A program made the translations under genes and the position numbers. This document shows positions 43,259-51,486 of a DNA stretch of 64,000 nucleotides, piece by piece. The DNA is from Tangfeifania diversioriginum (GTDB lineage: Bacteria > Bacteroidota > Bacteroidia > Bacteroidales > Prolixibacteraceae), in assembly GCA_945873105.1 (NCBI GenBank), contig CAMCBW010000015.1:1-64000 (forward strand). Reading direction: 5' to 3'. How positions within the stretch are numbered: the stretch's first letter is position 1; each line of letters opens with the position of its first letter. The notes below the pieces were generated by a model that searched no databases, was not told the DNA's origin, and was given only the letters and a program-made list of their open reading frames with translations.

Positions 43259-45261
43259 GCTACAATGTTAAAAATCGAGAGCAAGATCATGGCAAGCACA
43301 AAAACAATTCCATACAAAACGTACGATTGTATGCGTCCGTTCTGTATGAAGCTGAAGTAATTGGCCGAATTGACCATCCAGTCGGCCAGGGGAAGGATCA
43401 GCTTTTTCTCAAAAAGATCCTGATAATGCGATCCGTAAGATTTTCTGGCAGGAAATATTTCGCCCTGTTTCAATTCTTCAAATTGCTTCTTTTCAATCAC
43501 CAAAACATTGAAAATTTTAGACAATGGCTTGGAAAAAGATTTTCCGGTATATTGCTGCCGTTGATTCGGAGCCACATAGCCGCAGCCCCAGGTCGCACCT
43601 GCCTTGATACTTCTGTTTTTTAGCAACGAAGCGCGAATCAGCCAGGTGGCAGCGACAATCCCCACCAGTAGCAGCGAATAAAGGCTAATCCGCATGGAAG
43701 CTGTAACAATGCTGTCAAACATGGAGGGATCCGACTGCATGGGATGTATCATGACCAGGATGGTGCCGACGAATTTCAGGTATACCTGGGGAAAGAATGC
43801 AACACTGAGCATCAGGGCAATTATAACGAATTGGGGCACAAGCATTCTCATCGAAACCTCCTGTGGCTGGTGGTCAAGTTTGGTACGCGGTTGTCCCAGG
43901 AAGATGGTGCCAAACGATTTTGTAAAGGTCAGCAAGGAGAGACCCCCTACAAGGCTCATACCTGCAAGGGTCAATACAAAAAGGATTGTTTGACTGATAC
44001 TGCTGCTGTTCACCCCTGCGACCAATCCATTGTAAATTAAAAATTCGGAGACAAAGCCATTCAATGGAGGCAACCCTCCAATGGCCAGTGCACCGATAAG
44101 AAATACAACCGCTGTTTTCGGCATCGATTTAATCAATCCTCCCAGATTTTCCATGTTTTGGGTGTGGGTTTGCTGGTAAATGGAACCGGCAGCGTAGAAC
44201 AGCAATGACTTAAAGAGGGAGTGGTTTAGTACGTGCAGCAAGGCCCCGCCAAAACCGAGGTAGTACATCAAAGCGTTGTTGATGCCAATTCCCATCAGTC
44301 CGATTCCAATGCCAATTCCTATCACACCAATGTTTTCAATGGTACAGTAGGCAAGCATGCGTTTGAAGTCCCTGTGAACGGCGGCATTCAAGATTCCGTA
44401 GAGGCTGGTCAAAATGGAGAGGGTTAGGATGATTTCGCCCAAAAGCAAAAAATCAGCCTGCAAAAAGGTAATCATCCGCAATATCCCATAGATCCCCAGT
44501 TTTACAATCACTCCAGACATCACACCCGAAACATGTGCGGGAGCAGCCGGATGTGCATGGGGCAACCAGCTGTGGAAAGGGATAAAGCCGGCTTTAATGC
44601 CAAAACCAACGAAAAACAGCAGAAACAACCAGAGGTTTTGGTTGGTTTGGAAATAGGTCTGGATGGCACTGAAGCTGAATGACCCGGTTTGGTTGTAAAC
44701 CCAGATGAATCCGATGGTCAGAAAAGTTACCCCAATGTGCATCTGAACAAAATAGTTGATGGCTGCCTTGAAAGTTTTGGGATTTTCATGGTCGAAAAGT
44801 ACGAGCATCATGGAAGTGAGCGACATGATTTCCCAAACCACCAGAAAGGCAAAACCGTTCTGTATCATGCAGACAAAAAGCATGGAGAGGTGAAAGAAGA
44901 GAAAAAGGATCCAGTGCATCGACCGTTTAGCCCTTGAAAGCTGGTAACTTTTAAGGTATCCGGTGCCATAAAAGAATCCAGTCACTACCGTGAAGTTGAT
45001 GATCAAAATAAACCAGGAGGAGAGTCCGTCCAATCTCAAAAGTACCTCCCCGGCAAAATTGCCAAATTGGAAGGTCATCTCAAAAGGTTGAAACATCAAC
45101 GCTTGTAAAGCAATCCAACTTGTAGTAATTGAGGTATATACAACAGCAATTGCCGAGATCCAAAATAAAAATTTTTGGGGCAATACCAGCATCAACAGAA
45201 AAACCAACGCTGTCAACAGGATTGTCCCGTTCAACAACGCGGCACCAGAAAAAATTTCCAC
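43255..45261 (-). CDS. HyfB/NuoL-like antiporter-type subunit, first copy
   Basis: The 668-residue protein starts with GTG at 45261 and is the first gene of the operon. Key residues are the membrane glutamate in FLVVWEIMSLTSMML and the lysine in FGIKAGFIPFHSWLPHAHPA. The C-terminal extension includes ATWGCGYVAPNQRQQY, as in HyfB and related formate hydrogenlyase subunits. A promoter of the Bacteroidota type lies just upstream. Translation of the next paralogue is coupled through an ATGA overlap. Confidence 0.9.
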   Translation of the reverse strand: MEIFSGAALLNGTILLTALVFLLMLVLPQKFLFWISAIAVVYTSITTSWIALQALMFQPFEMTFQFGNFAGEVLLRLDGLSSWFILIINFTVVTGFFYGTGYLKSYQLSRAKRSMHWILFLFFHLSMLFVCMIQNGFAFLVVWEIMSLTSMMLVLFDHENPKTFKAAINYFVQMHIGVTFLTIGFIWVYNQTGSFSFSAIQTYFQTNQNLWLFLLFFVGFGIKAGFIPFHSWLPHAHPAAPAHVSGVMSGVIVKLGIYGILRMITFLQADFLLLGEIILTLSILTSLYGILNAAVHRDFKRMLAYCTIENIGVIGIGIGIGLMGIGINNALMYYLGFGGALLHVLNHSLFKSLLFYAAGSIYQQTHTQNMENLGGLIKSMPKTAVVFLIGALAIGGLPPLNGFVSEFLIYNGLVAGVNSSSISQTILFVLTLAGMSLVGGLSLLTFTKSFGTIFLGQPRTKLDHQPQEVSMRMLVPQFVIIALMLSVAFFPQVYLKFVGTILVMIHPMQSDPSMFDSIVTASMRISLYSLLLVGIVAATWLIRASLLKNRSIKAGATWGCGYVAPNQRQQYTGKSFSKPLSKIFNVLVIEKKQFEELKQGEIFPARKSYGSHYQDLFEKKLILPLADWMVNSANYFSFIQNGRIQSYVLYGIVFVLAMILLSIFNIVA

Positions 45262-45286
45262 TATAGCAGTTTTGGGTTTCTATTTA

Positions 45287-45317
45287 CAAAGTAAGGCTAT
45301 TATACAGTGTAATCAAA
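45287..45317 (-). promoter_or_regulatory. Promoter of the hydrogenase-like operon
   Basis: On the minus strand TTTG (45317-45314) is followed after 19 bp by TTACTTTG (45294-45287), close to the Bacteroidota consensus TTTG-n19-TAnnTTTG. It lies 26 bp before the GTG start of the first gene, giving a short leader. Confidence 0.55.
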
Positions 45318-45346
45318 GAAAAAAGGCCACAAATCCCAATTTTTAA

Positions 45347-45485
45347 AGCATGGGGCATAGGGCATGGGGCATAAGGCATGGGGCGTGGCGTATTGCGGTG
45401 ATGAGCATGAAGAAAAGGAAAACAGGAAAGGCTTGGGAGCGCAGTACTCCAAAATCGAAAATCGAAAATCGAAAATCCAAAATAG
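45347..45485. repeat. GGGCATGGGGCATA and AAATCGAAAATC repeats
   Basis: Several copies of GGCATGGGGCATA (45350-45385) and AAATCGAAAATCGAAAATCC (45455-45480) fill the gap between the PNGase-like gene and the hydrogenase-like operon. The second phrase is the complement of the CGATTTTGGATTT repeat at 36550. No gene is present. Confidence 0.7.
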
Positions 45486-45486
45486 T

Positions 45487-47394
45487 CTACTGTTTGTTGA
45501 ATCTACGTTTGAACTTACTCTCGCCGTTCATGATGGCCTCAAGGATGTACCTTCCCTTTGGCAGATAGGCTACATTGTAATTAAACCTGCCCTGTTTTAC
45601 ACTTTGATACTCATGTCGTTCAACCAGTTTGCCATCGGCAGTAATGGTCACTTCCATTTTACCCGGAAGATCTGAGTGATAATCCAGGGCTATTGAATCT
45701 TTGGTCATTCTTGGATACAGCACAAAGGCATATTGCGAATTGCAGGTATCAGGGCGGTAGGTTGGGGAGGTAGTGAAAGCCAAAAATTGACCATTGCCAC
45801 AATCACTTTCAAAGTTTTTAATCAACCGGCCATGAAGATCCAGCAAGCGAAGATACCCAAACCCTTGTTCCGCCTCGTACCAAAATTCCAGGCCGTTTCC
45901 TGCACTGTCGTTAAGCATCAACTCATATTTACCTGCTTTGAGTGAAAGGGTATCAAGGTACATCGTTCCGGGGTTCGTCTGTTCGGGGCTTTTTAGGTAA
46001 ACACTTTCACCTGAACTGTCAACGATGGTGATGGTATTGTCTTTGGGATGGTTGTTGGTAAGGTACTGGACAACAAATTTCTCTGGCAGCACCACGGGCG
46101 ATTCAAATTGTGAAACCAGGGAGTTGTCTCCACTCCATTCATCTTTTCTTCCGTTCGGGTTGTTAAGCGTTACCTGAAAATGATGGTCGGATCCGGGGGC
46201 TTCAATGGTGCCGGGCAGAATTACCTCCTCAGATTTTCCGAATGCAAGATTTCCCTTCCAATGAAACAACTGTTTCTTTCCTCCAAGGGTCTGGTAGACA
46301 ATGTCCACCTTGTTGAGCGGTTCGCTGCCAAGATTCCGGATGACAATCCTCGGACGAAAGTTGGCCGGATTCATCCGGTTGTAAAGCTTGTTCCCATTTG
46401 GAACCAGAATTTCTTCGATGGCAACATCATTCTTGCTGTTGGGACCCTTGTATTGTACCAGGTAGGAGGCAATATTCTCATTGGCCTGTATGTTTTCTGT
46501 AGCAGCATAAGGCTCCATTGCCAAATGAAGGAGATGTTCCCCCGGTTTCAGGAACAGGTCGTAGCAGTCGGCCGGCTGCAGATCGCCGGGGCACCACATG
46601 CCACGGTCAAAGATCCAGGTACCCCCTTGTGGATAGAGGGGATTTGATCCGCACTCCTTCCACAGATTCTTCCGCTCAATGGTTGTTCCGTCCACTTGAA
46701 CCTCCCGCCACCTGCTGCAAAATTCACTGCATCCTTTGGGTTTGTCCATGCCATGCCCGGTTTGCTGAATTCTTAACCGGTTCACAACACTGTTTTTTTG
46801 CGTTACCACAGCCATGGGGGCAAGTAGTTTTTCTATGGGTTTATCAGGATCGCCGTATCTAAAGGAGCCATTCCACATAGGTTGGATGGAGATAGGATCC
46901 AATACGGGCTTTCCTGTGGTAATTTCGAAATCTACGGTTAGTGCCCAACCTACAGTCTGGGGTTCATAGCCGGAATGGGCATATTCGATCTCCACACTGT
47001 CACGCAGCAACTGCGAGAAATCTGTCACATCCACTGTCCAGGTAAAATCCCACCCTTTGTTGTAGATGCTGCCATAGGGGGTTAACATCCTGCCCAACTC
47101 ATAATTCAGCGACTGACCATTTTTTCCACCTTGTTTCAGCAAGGTGATATGATCCAGGTAATCCCAGTGCGCACAGGGTAGCGTATCCGGACAACCCAGC
47201 GTGACATGCAGGAGAATCTTTCTGATTTCAAGCTTTTGATCCGGAAATTTACTCCATACCGGAAATTTTCTTAATCCGCTTGGATGGGTTGTCACGGTTA
47301 CTTTGTTGTGAGTGGTTACATGCAATGTTGGGCCACTTTGGCCATTGCTGGTGATTGCCAGCAAAAGCAGGAGGGTGAAAAGATATACTTTCAT
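45487..47394 (-). CDS. Exported PNGase F-related protein
   Basis: The 635-residue protein has a signal peptide (MKVYLFTLLLLLAITSNG). Next comes a region resembling the two jelly-roll domains of peptide-N-glycosidase F, with VTLGCPDTLPCAHWDYLDHI and the downstream SEFCSRWREVQVDG and CGSNPLYPQGGTWIFDRGMW. PNGase F removes N-linked glycans from glycoproteins. I can place CPDTLPCAHWDYLD near the active site but cannot verify every catalytic residue. The last third adds beta-rich domains and a C-terminal segment GRFNYNVAYLPKGRYILEAI, resembling a sorting or adhesion module. It may deglycosylate host or environmental glycoproteins, or may have changed specificity. Confidence 0.8.
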   Translation of the reverse strand: MKVYLFTLLLLLAITSNGQSGPTLHVTTHNKVTVTTHPSGLRKFPVWSKFPDQKLEIRKILLHVTLGCPDTLPCAHWDYLDHITLLKQGGKNGQSLNYELGRMLTPYGSIYNKGWDFTWTVDVTDFSQLLRDSVEIEYAHSGYEPQTVGWALTVDFEITTGKPVLDPISIQPMWNGSFRYGDPDKPIEKLLAPMAVVTQKNSVVNRLRIQQTGHGMDKPKGCSEFCSRWREVQVDGTTIERKNLWKECGSNPLYPQGGTWIFDRGMWCPGDLQPADCYDLFLKPGEHLLHLAMEPYAATENIQANENIASYLVQYKGPNSKNDVAIEEILVPNGNKLYNRMNPANFRPRIVIRNLGSEPLNKVDIVYQTLGGKKQLFHWKGNLAFGKSEEVILPGTIEAPGSDHHFQVTLNNPNGRKDEWSGDNSLVSQFESPVVLPEKFVVQYLTNNHPKDNTITIVDSSGESVYLKSPEQTNPGTMYLDTLSLKAGKYELMLNDSAGNGLEFWYEAEQGFGYLRLLDLHGRLIKNFESDCGNGQFLAFTTSPTYRPDTCNSQYAFVLYPRMTKDSIALDYHSDLPGKMEVTITADGKLVERHEYQSVKQGRFNYNVAYLPKGRYILEAIMNGESKFKRRFNKQ

Positions 47395-47737
47395 GTGTTT
47401 ATAGTCTGTTTTTCAAAGGTGGCATAGAAGCATAAAAGTAAATTTTTTGGTTGGATTATCGCTGGCTATTTTCTGTCTGATTTTCAACGAAAGATGTCCC
47501 TCCTGCAGCGGAGTGTTAAAAAACCTGCTGTAAAACATATTAATAAATTAACTTTGTATGTTTCATTGAATCAATAAGTTGAAAATAATTCAAAATTCTT
47601 TTTTAACATTTTCTTAATGCGGGTAAGTATATCTTAACACTTTTTAATAAAAAGATGTAATTTAGTCGTGGAATTGAAATGAAACGTTGTTATCGGCTTT
47701 TACTAAAACTAAGTGTTTATTCTATCTAAACTATCAA

Positions 47738-47770
47738 AGAGTGGGTCTCAAAACCCGCTCTTTTTGTTTT
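47738..47770 (+). terminator. Terminator in the gap before rpsF (end of a possible small RNA)
   Basis: AGAGTGGGT and ACCCGCTCT pair (one G-U) and are followed by TTTTTGTTTTG. The gap 47395-47906 has no ORF, so this hairpin must end a non-coding transcript. Candidate -7 boxes are TAACTTTG at 47549 and TAATTTAG at 47658, giving an RNA of about 200 or 95 nt. Confidence 0.6.
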
Positions 47771-47827
47771 GTATGGTTTTCATCCGGACTGGCCGAAATA
47801 ACTTAATACAAAAAGATTGAATTACAG

Positions 47828-47858
47828 TTGGTAGAAAGAGAAAAGTTGTCTATTTTTG
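47828..47858 (+). promoter_or_regulatory. Promoter of the rpsF-rpsR-rplI operon
   Basis: TTG at 47828 is followed after 20 bp by TATTTTTG (47851-47858), an exact TAnnTTTG match. The start of rpsF is 48 bp further on. Confidence 0.75.
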
Positions 47859-47906
47859 CGCCACTCAAATTACGAGTATATTGTTGAATGTAAATTTTAA
47901 AAAAGT

Positions 47907-48260
47907 ATGTTGAACCAGTACGAAACCGTTTTCATTACTACTCCCGTTTTGTCTGATGCTCAGATGAAGGAAGCGGTAGGAAAGTTCAAGGATCTTATCA
48001 CCTCCCATGGTTGTGAATTGATTCATGAAGAAAATTGGGGATTAAAAAAATTGGCTTATCCCATTCAAAAGAAATCGACAGGGTTTTATCAACTCCTCGA
48101 ATTCAAAGCCGATCCTGCCTTCATTGGTAAACTCGAGACAGAGTTTCGCCGTGACGAACGTATCATCCGTTTCATTACCGTGAAATTGGAGAAATATGCT
48201 GCTGAGTATGCAGAAAAGAGAAGAAAGAAAGTTAATGCAAAAACTCAATCAGAAAATTAG
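47907..48260 (+). CDS. rpsF: 30S ribosomal protein S6
   Basis: The 117-residue protein matches S6 throughout: [20 protein letters not shown], then [20 protein letters not shown] and [18 protein letters not shown]. It binds 16S rRNA together with S18 in the central domain of the small subunit. It is first in the usual three-gene operon, 2 bp before rpsR. Confidence 0.98.
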   Translation: MLNQYETVFITTPVLSDAQMKEAVGKFKDLITSHGCELIHEENWGLKKLAYPIQKKSTGFYQLLEFKADPAFIGKLETEFRRDERIIRFITVKLEKYAAEYAEKRRKKVNAKTQSEN

Positions 48261-48262
48261 TC

Positions 48263-48532
48263 ATGAGCACAAATTCCAGCGAAATCAGGTATCTTACTCC
48301 TCCTTCGGTTGAAGTAAAGAAGAAGAAATATTGTCGTTTCAAAAAAAACGGTATCAAGTATGTGGATTACAAAGATCCTGAATTCTTGAAAAAATTTCTC
48401 AATGAGCAGGGTAAAATTTTACCACGCCGTCTTACCGGTACTTCCTTGAAATACCAGCGTAAAGTATCACAGGCTATCAAGCGTTCTCGAATGATCGCAT
48501 TGCTGCCTTATGTAACAGATTTGTTAAAATAA
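48263..48532 (+). CDS. rpsR: 30S ribosomal protein S18
   Basis: The 89-residue protein has the S18 signature [20 protein letters not shown] and [20 protein letters not shown]. Only one cysteine is present near the N-terminus (KKYCRFKK), so no zinc site is expected. It pairs with S6. Confidence 0.98.
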   Translation: MSTNSSEIRYLTPPSVEVKKKKYCRFKKNGIKYVDYKDPEFLKKFLNEQGKILPRRLTGTSLKYQRKVSQAIKRSRMIALLPYVTDLLK

Positions 48533-48550
48533 TTAGTAGGAGGTACGAAA

Positions 48551-48997
48551 ATGGAAATTATTCTGCTTCAAGATGTTGCAAATCTGGGTAGCAAAGATGA
48601 TGTATTAGTTGTGAAAAACGGCTATGGTCGTAATTACTTGATCCCCCAGAAGTTGGCTGTATTGGCCACCACATCGTCAAAAAAGGTTCTTTCTGAGAAC
48701 CTTAAACAACGCGCTCACAAAGAGGCCAAACTGAAAGAAGAGGCACTCAAACAGGCTGAGATCATCAAAACTATATCCATTGTGATTGGCGCAAAGACCA
48801 GTTCAACAGGAAAGATTTTTGGATCGGTCAACAACATTCAGGTTGCTGAGGCGTTGAAGGAAAAAGGATTTGAGGTCGATCGTAAACAGATCACCATCAA
48901 GGAAGATTCTATCAAGGAGATTGGAAAACATACTGCCAAGGTGAAATTTCACCGCGAAGTGGTGGTTGAACTGGAGTTTGAAGTCGTTGCCGAATAA
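48551..48997 (+). CDS. rplI: 50S ribosomal protein L9
   Basis: The 148-residue protein starts MEIILLQDVANLGSKDDVLV and NGYGRNYLIPQKLA, the L9 N-domain that binds 23S rRNA. A helical connector and the C-domain follow (SSTGKIFGSVNNIQVAEALK). It closes the operon and a terminator follows about 50 bp later. Confidence 0.98.
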   Translation: MEIILLQDVANLGSKDDVLVVKNGYGRNYLIPQKLAVLATTSSKKVLSENLKQRAHKEAKLKEEALKQAEIIKTISIVIGAKTSSTGKIFGSVNNIQVAEALKEKGFEVDRKQITIKEDSIKEIGKHTAKVKFHREVVVELEFEVVAE

Positions 48998-49046
48998 GGC
49001 ACTGAACGATACACCAGGTTTCCGAAATCATTTACAAAAACAGATA

Positions 49047-49080
49047 AAAAGCTGTCTCTGCCATGGAGACAGCTTTTTTT
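49047..49080 (+). terminator. Terminator of the ribosomal protein operon
   Basis: GCTGTCTC and GAGACAGC pair perfectly around TGCCATG, with flanking AAA/TTT, and are followed by eight Ts. The run of Ts partly overlaps the promoter of the next gene. Confidence 0.88.
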
Positions 49081-49083
49081 TGG

Positions 49084-49091
49084 TATTTTTG
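49084..49091 (+). promoter_or_regulatory. Promoter -7 element of the kinase-RapZ gene
   Basis: TATTTTTG matches TAnnTTTG exactly, with the TTG start of the gene only 17 bp downstream of it. The mRNA should have almost no leader. This placement excludes the ATG at 49063, which lies inside the upstream terminator. Confidence 0.55.
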
Positions 49092-49107
49092 CTTTAAATC
49101 AAACATC

Positions 49108-50532
49108 TTGGAAAAACTAACCAGACAAAAATTAACAGACCTCTTTCAACAAAGATTTCAGGAAGAGGTGATTTCAGCAGAAATGCTTCCGCCTTCAGGT
49201 TCCTACCGGGAGTATGTCCGGTTGAAAAGCATCCATTTTAGTGCCATAGGTACCTGGAATGAAGATGAAAAAGAGAACAATGCATTTGTTAACTTTTCAG
49301 GACACCTTCGATCAAGCGGGGTAAAGGTCCCTGAAATCTACGAATACGATTTTAAAAACCGAATCTACCTGCAGGAAGACCTGGGGGATGTAACCCTTTT
49401 CTCCTTTCTGACCGAAATCCGCGCCAAGAGCGGTTTTGTCTCCGAAATTACAGATGCTTACCGAAAAGTTGTTCGGGAATTGCCTGTTATTCAGGTTACT
49501 GCCGGAAAGTCGATCGATTTCAGTTTTTGCTATCCCAGAAAGGCCTTCGATCGCCAATCGATGATGTGGGACCTCAATTATTTCAAATACTATTTTCTGA
49601 AACTTGCCAAAGTTGCCTTCGATGAGCAAAAATTGGAGGACGACTACACAGCCTTCTGCGATTACCTGTTGAAGGCTGAAAGTGATTTCTTCATGATGCG
49701 GGATTTTCAGAGCAGGAATATTCTGCTCCGCGGTGAAGAGCCTTGGTTCATCGATTACCAGGGAGGACGGCGCGGTGCTCTGCAATACGATTTGGCCTCC
49801 CTGCTCTACGATGCGAAGGCTGATCTTCCCCAGGCAGTAAGGGAGGAGCTTATTGAAGAGTACCTCGACCATTTGACCACGCTGCATCCAGTGGATCGCA
49901 CAGAGTTCAAGCAATATTTTTATGGTTATGTCCTGATTCGTATGATGCAGGCCATGGGAGCCTATGGATTCAGAGGATTTTATGAGCAAAAGGCCCACTT
50001 CTTGAAGAGCATTCCATTTGCCCTTGAAAATCTGAATATCGTCCTGCAAAAGATCGATGTACCAATTCAGCTGCCGGAGCTCTACAAAGTTCTCCATTCT
50101 CTTGCCGAGTCGGAGGTGTTAAAAGCCATTGTTTCAAAAGAGACCGAACTAACCATTTCAGTCACGAGTTTTTCTTACAAAAAAGGTATTCCTGCGGATC
50201 CTTCCGGCAATGGAGGTGGATTTGTTTTCGATTGCAGGGCATTGCCTAATCCAGGTAGATTGTCAGAATACCAAAAACTCACCGGAAAAGATACCGAGGT
50301 TATCGCCTATCTTGAAGCCTACCCGGAGGTGGATGCATTTCTGAATGCAGCATTCAACCTGGTGGATCAAAGTACAAGGGTCTACCTCGACAGGAAATTT
50401 ACCCACTTGACCGTTCAGTTTGGCTGTACAGGGGGGCAACATCGCTCTGTCTATGCTGCTGAGCGACTGGCAGCGCATTTGAGAAACAATTTCCCGGTAA
50501 AAGTCGTACTACGACACAGAGAACAAGATTAA
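49108..50532 (+). CDS. AmgK-like aminoglycoside-phosphotransferase-fold kinase fused to a RapZ C-terminal domain
   Basis: I place the start at the TTG 49108 (LEKLTRQKLTDLFQQ read as M), because the ATG at 49063 is upstream of the promoter. Residues about 1-330 are an APH-fold kinase: EDLGDVTLFSFL, MRDFQSRNILLRGEEPWFID (catalytic aspartate in RDFQSRN) and IDYQGGRRGALQYDLASLLY, the DYQGGRxGxxxYDLASLL pattern of AmgK-type sugar kinases. Residues about 355-474 are a RapZ C-terminal domain: FDCRALPNPGR and FGCTGGQHRSVYAAERL. In Pseudomonas AmgK phosphorylates MurNAc and GlcNAc at C1 for peptidoglycan recycling. The RapZ C-domain of E. coli binds glucosamine-6-phosphate. The downstream MurU-like gene supports the recycling role. 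Confidence 0.85.
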   Translation: MEKLTRQKLTDLFQQRFQEEVISAEMLPPSGSYREYVRLKSIHFSAIGTWNEDEKENNAFVNFSGHLRSSGVKVPEIYEYDFKNRIYLQEDLGDVTLFSFLTEIRAKSGFVSEITDAYRKVVRELPVIQVTAGKSIDFSFCYPRKAFDRQSMMWDLNYFKYYFLKLAKVAFDEQKLEDDYTAFCDYLLKAESDFFMMRDFQSRNILLRGEEPWFIDYQGGRRGALQYDLASLLYDAKADLPQAVREELIEEYLDHLTTLHPVDRTEFKQYFYGYVLIRMMQAMGAYGFRGFYEQKAHFLKSIPFALENLNIVLQKIDVPIQLPELYKVLHSLAESEVLKAIVSKETELTISVTSFSYKKGIPADPSGNGGGFVFDCRALPNPGRLSEYQKLTGKDTEVIAYLEAYPEVDAFLNAAFNLVDQSTRVYLDRKFTHLTVQFGCTGGQHRSVYAAERLAAHLRNNFPVKVVLRHREQD

Positions 50533-50549
50533 TATGAATTGTTTAGGAT

Positions 50550-50619
50550 GTTTGAAGAGTTTGAAAAGTTACGGTAATTCAACATTTCAAACTTTTTAAA
50601 CATTTCAAACCCTTCAAAC
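50550..50619. repeat. Inverted micro-repeats of GTTTGAA/TTCAAAC
   Basis: GTTTGAAGAGTTTGAAAAGTT (50550-50570) is complementary to AACTTTTTAAACATTTCAAAC and CCCTTCAAAC (50590-50619), forming a long irregular hairpin between two genes. It is part of the phrase-like intergenic repeat texture of the window. Confidence 0.65.
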
Positions 50620-50629
50620 CAAATTTTTT

Positions 50630-50767
50630 ATGGCCAAAAAGAAATGCGAAGACAAGGATTACGAAAAACCGGAACATCCAAAATTTGAATGCAAGAAATG
50701 TGGAAGAACTTCAAAAAAGGAGGATAAGGTTTGTAAACCCATAAAATTGAACAACCAAACCTTCTGA
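50630..50767 (+). CDS. Small cysteine-rich protein, 45 residues
   Basis: A short ORF below the track cut-off begins MAKKKCEDKDYEKPEHPKFE and contains CKKCGRTSKKEDKVCKPIKL. The CxxC pair plus two further cysteines suggest a miniature zinc ribbon. It sits 5 bp before the MurU-like gene in the same direction. Lysine-rich composition would also suit a nucleic-acid-binding peptide. I do not recognise the family. Confidence 0.5.
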   Translation: MAKKKCEDKDYEKPEHPKFECKKCGRTSKKEDKVCKPIKLNNQTF

Positions 50768-50772
50768 GCTCC

Positions 50773-51486
50773 ATGAAGGCACTCATCTTAGCAGCTGGAT
50801 TGGGCACCAGGTTGGGCCCTTTTACCAACGACAAGCCCAAGGCACTGGTCGAATTAAATGGTGTCACCTTGTTGGAAAGAGCCATCCGCAAAGTGACTGA
50901 GCTGGGTGTATCAGAGATTATTGTGAACATTCACCATTTCGGAGATCAAATCATAGAATTTCTAATTAGAAACAAGAACTTTCATCTTCCAATCAGCCTA
51001 TCCGATGAAAGAGACCAACTCCTTGATACCGGTGGTGCCCTATTAAAAGCCCGCTCATTGCTGGGTGACAAGGAGCCATTTTTGGTTTACAATGTGGATA
51101 TTCTCACCTCCCTGCACCTGGAAGATCTACTGGCCTATCATACCCTGAAAGGTGGCCTGGCGACCATGGCGGTGCGAAGCAGGGAGACACAACGATACCT
51201 GCTTTTTAATCCTCAAATGCAGCTTGCAGGTTGGAGAAATACCAAAACCGGAGAAGAGACGATTGTCAGGGATGATAATGACCTGCAAAATTTAGCTTTC
51301 AGCGGTATTCAAATTGTTCAACCCGAGATTTTCCCGCTCATTTCTGAAAGTGGCAAATTTTCGGTCATCCAACTCTACCTTCGGTTGGCAAAGAGTCAAA
51401 GTATCTTCGGTTTCAAGGATACATCCACTCTTTGGATGGATCTTGGCAAACCAGAACAACTCATTCAGGCGGAGAAGTTAATGTGA
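50773..51486 (+). CDS. MurU-like sugar-1-phosphate nucleotidyltransferase
   Basis: The 237-residue protein has the nucleotidyltransferase signature MKALILAAGLGTRLGPFTND and KPKALVELNG, a metal-binding aspartate in FLVYNVDILTS, and the length typical of MurU (uridylyltransferase for MurNAc-1-phosphate). It is downstream of the AmgK-like kinase, the same pairing as amgK-murU in Pseudomonas. It would therefore make UDP-MurNAc from recycled muramic acid and bypass early fosfomycin-sensitive synthesis. A related mannose- or glucose-1-phosphate transferase activity is the alternative. Confidence 0.85.
   Translation: MKALILAAGLGTRLGPFTNDKPKALVELNGVTLLERAIRKVTELGVSEIIVNIHHFGDQIIEFLIRNKNFHLPISLSDERDQLLDTGGALLKARSLLGDKEPFLVYNVDILTSLHLEDLLAYHTLKGGLATMAVRSRETQRYLLFNPQMQLAGWRNTKTGEETIVRDDNDLQNLAFSGIQIVQPEIFPLISESGKFSVIQLYLRLAKSQSIFGFKDTSTLWMDLGKPEQLIQAEKLM

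Noticed and set aside
35756-45261. A functional NiFe hydrogenase (hydrogenase-4)
   Set aside because: The gene order fits but the ligand cysteines for the NiFe site are absent from the large subunit and three N2 cysteines are replaced in the small subunit.
49063-49107. N-terminal extension METAFFWYFCFKSNI of the kinase-RapZ fusion
   Set aside because: It lies in the rplI terminator hairpin and upstream of the TATTTTTG promoter box.
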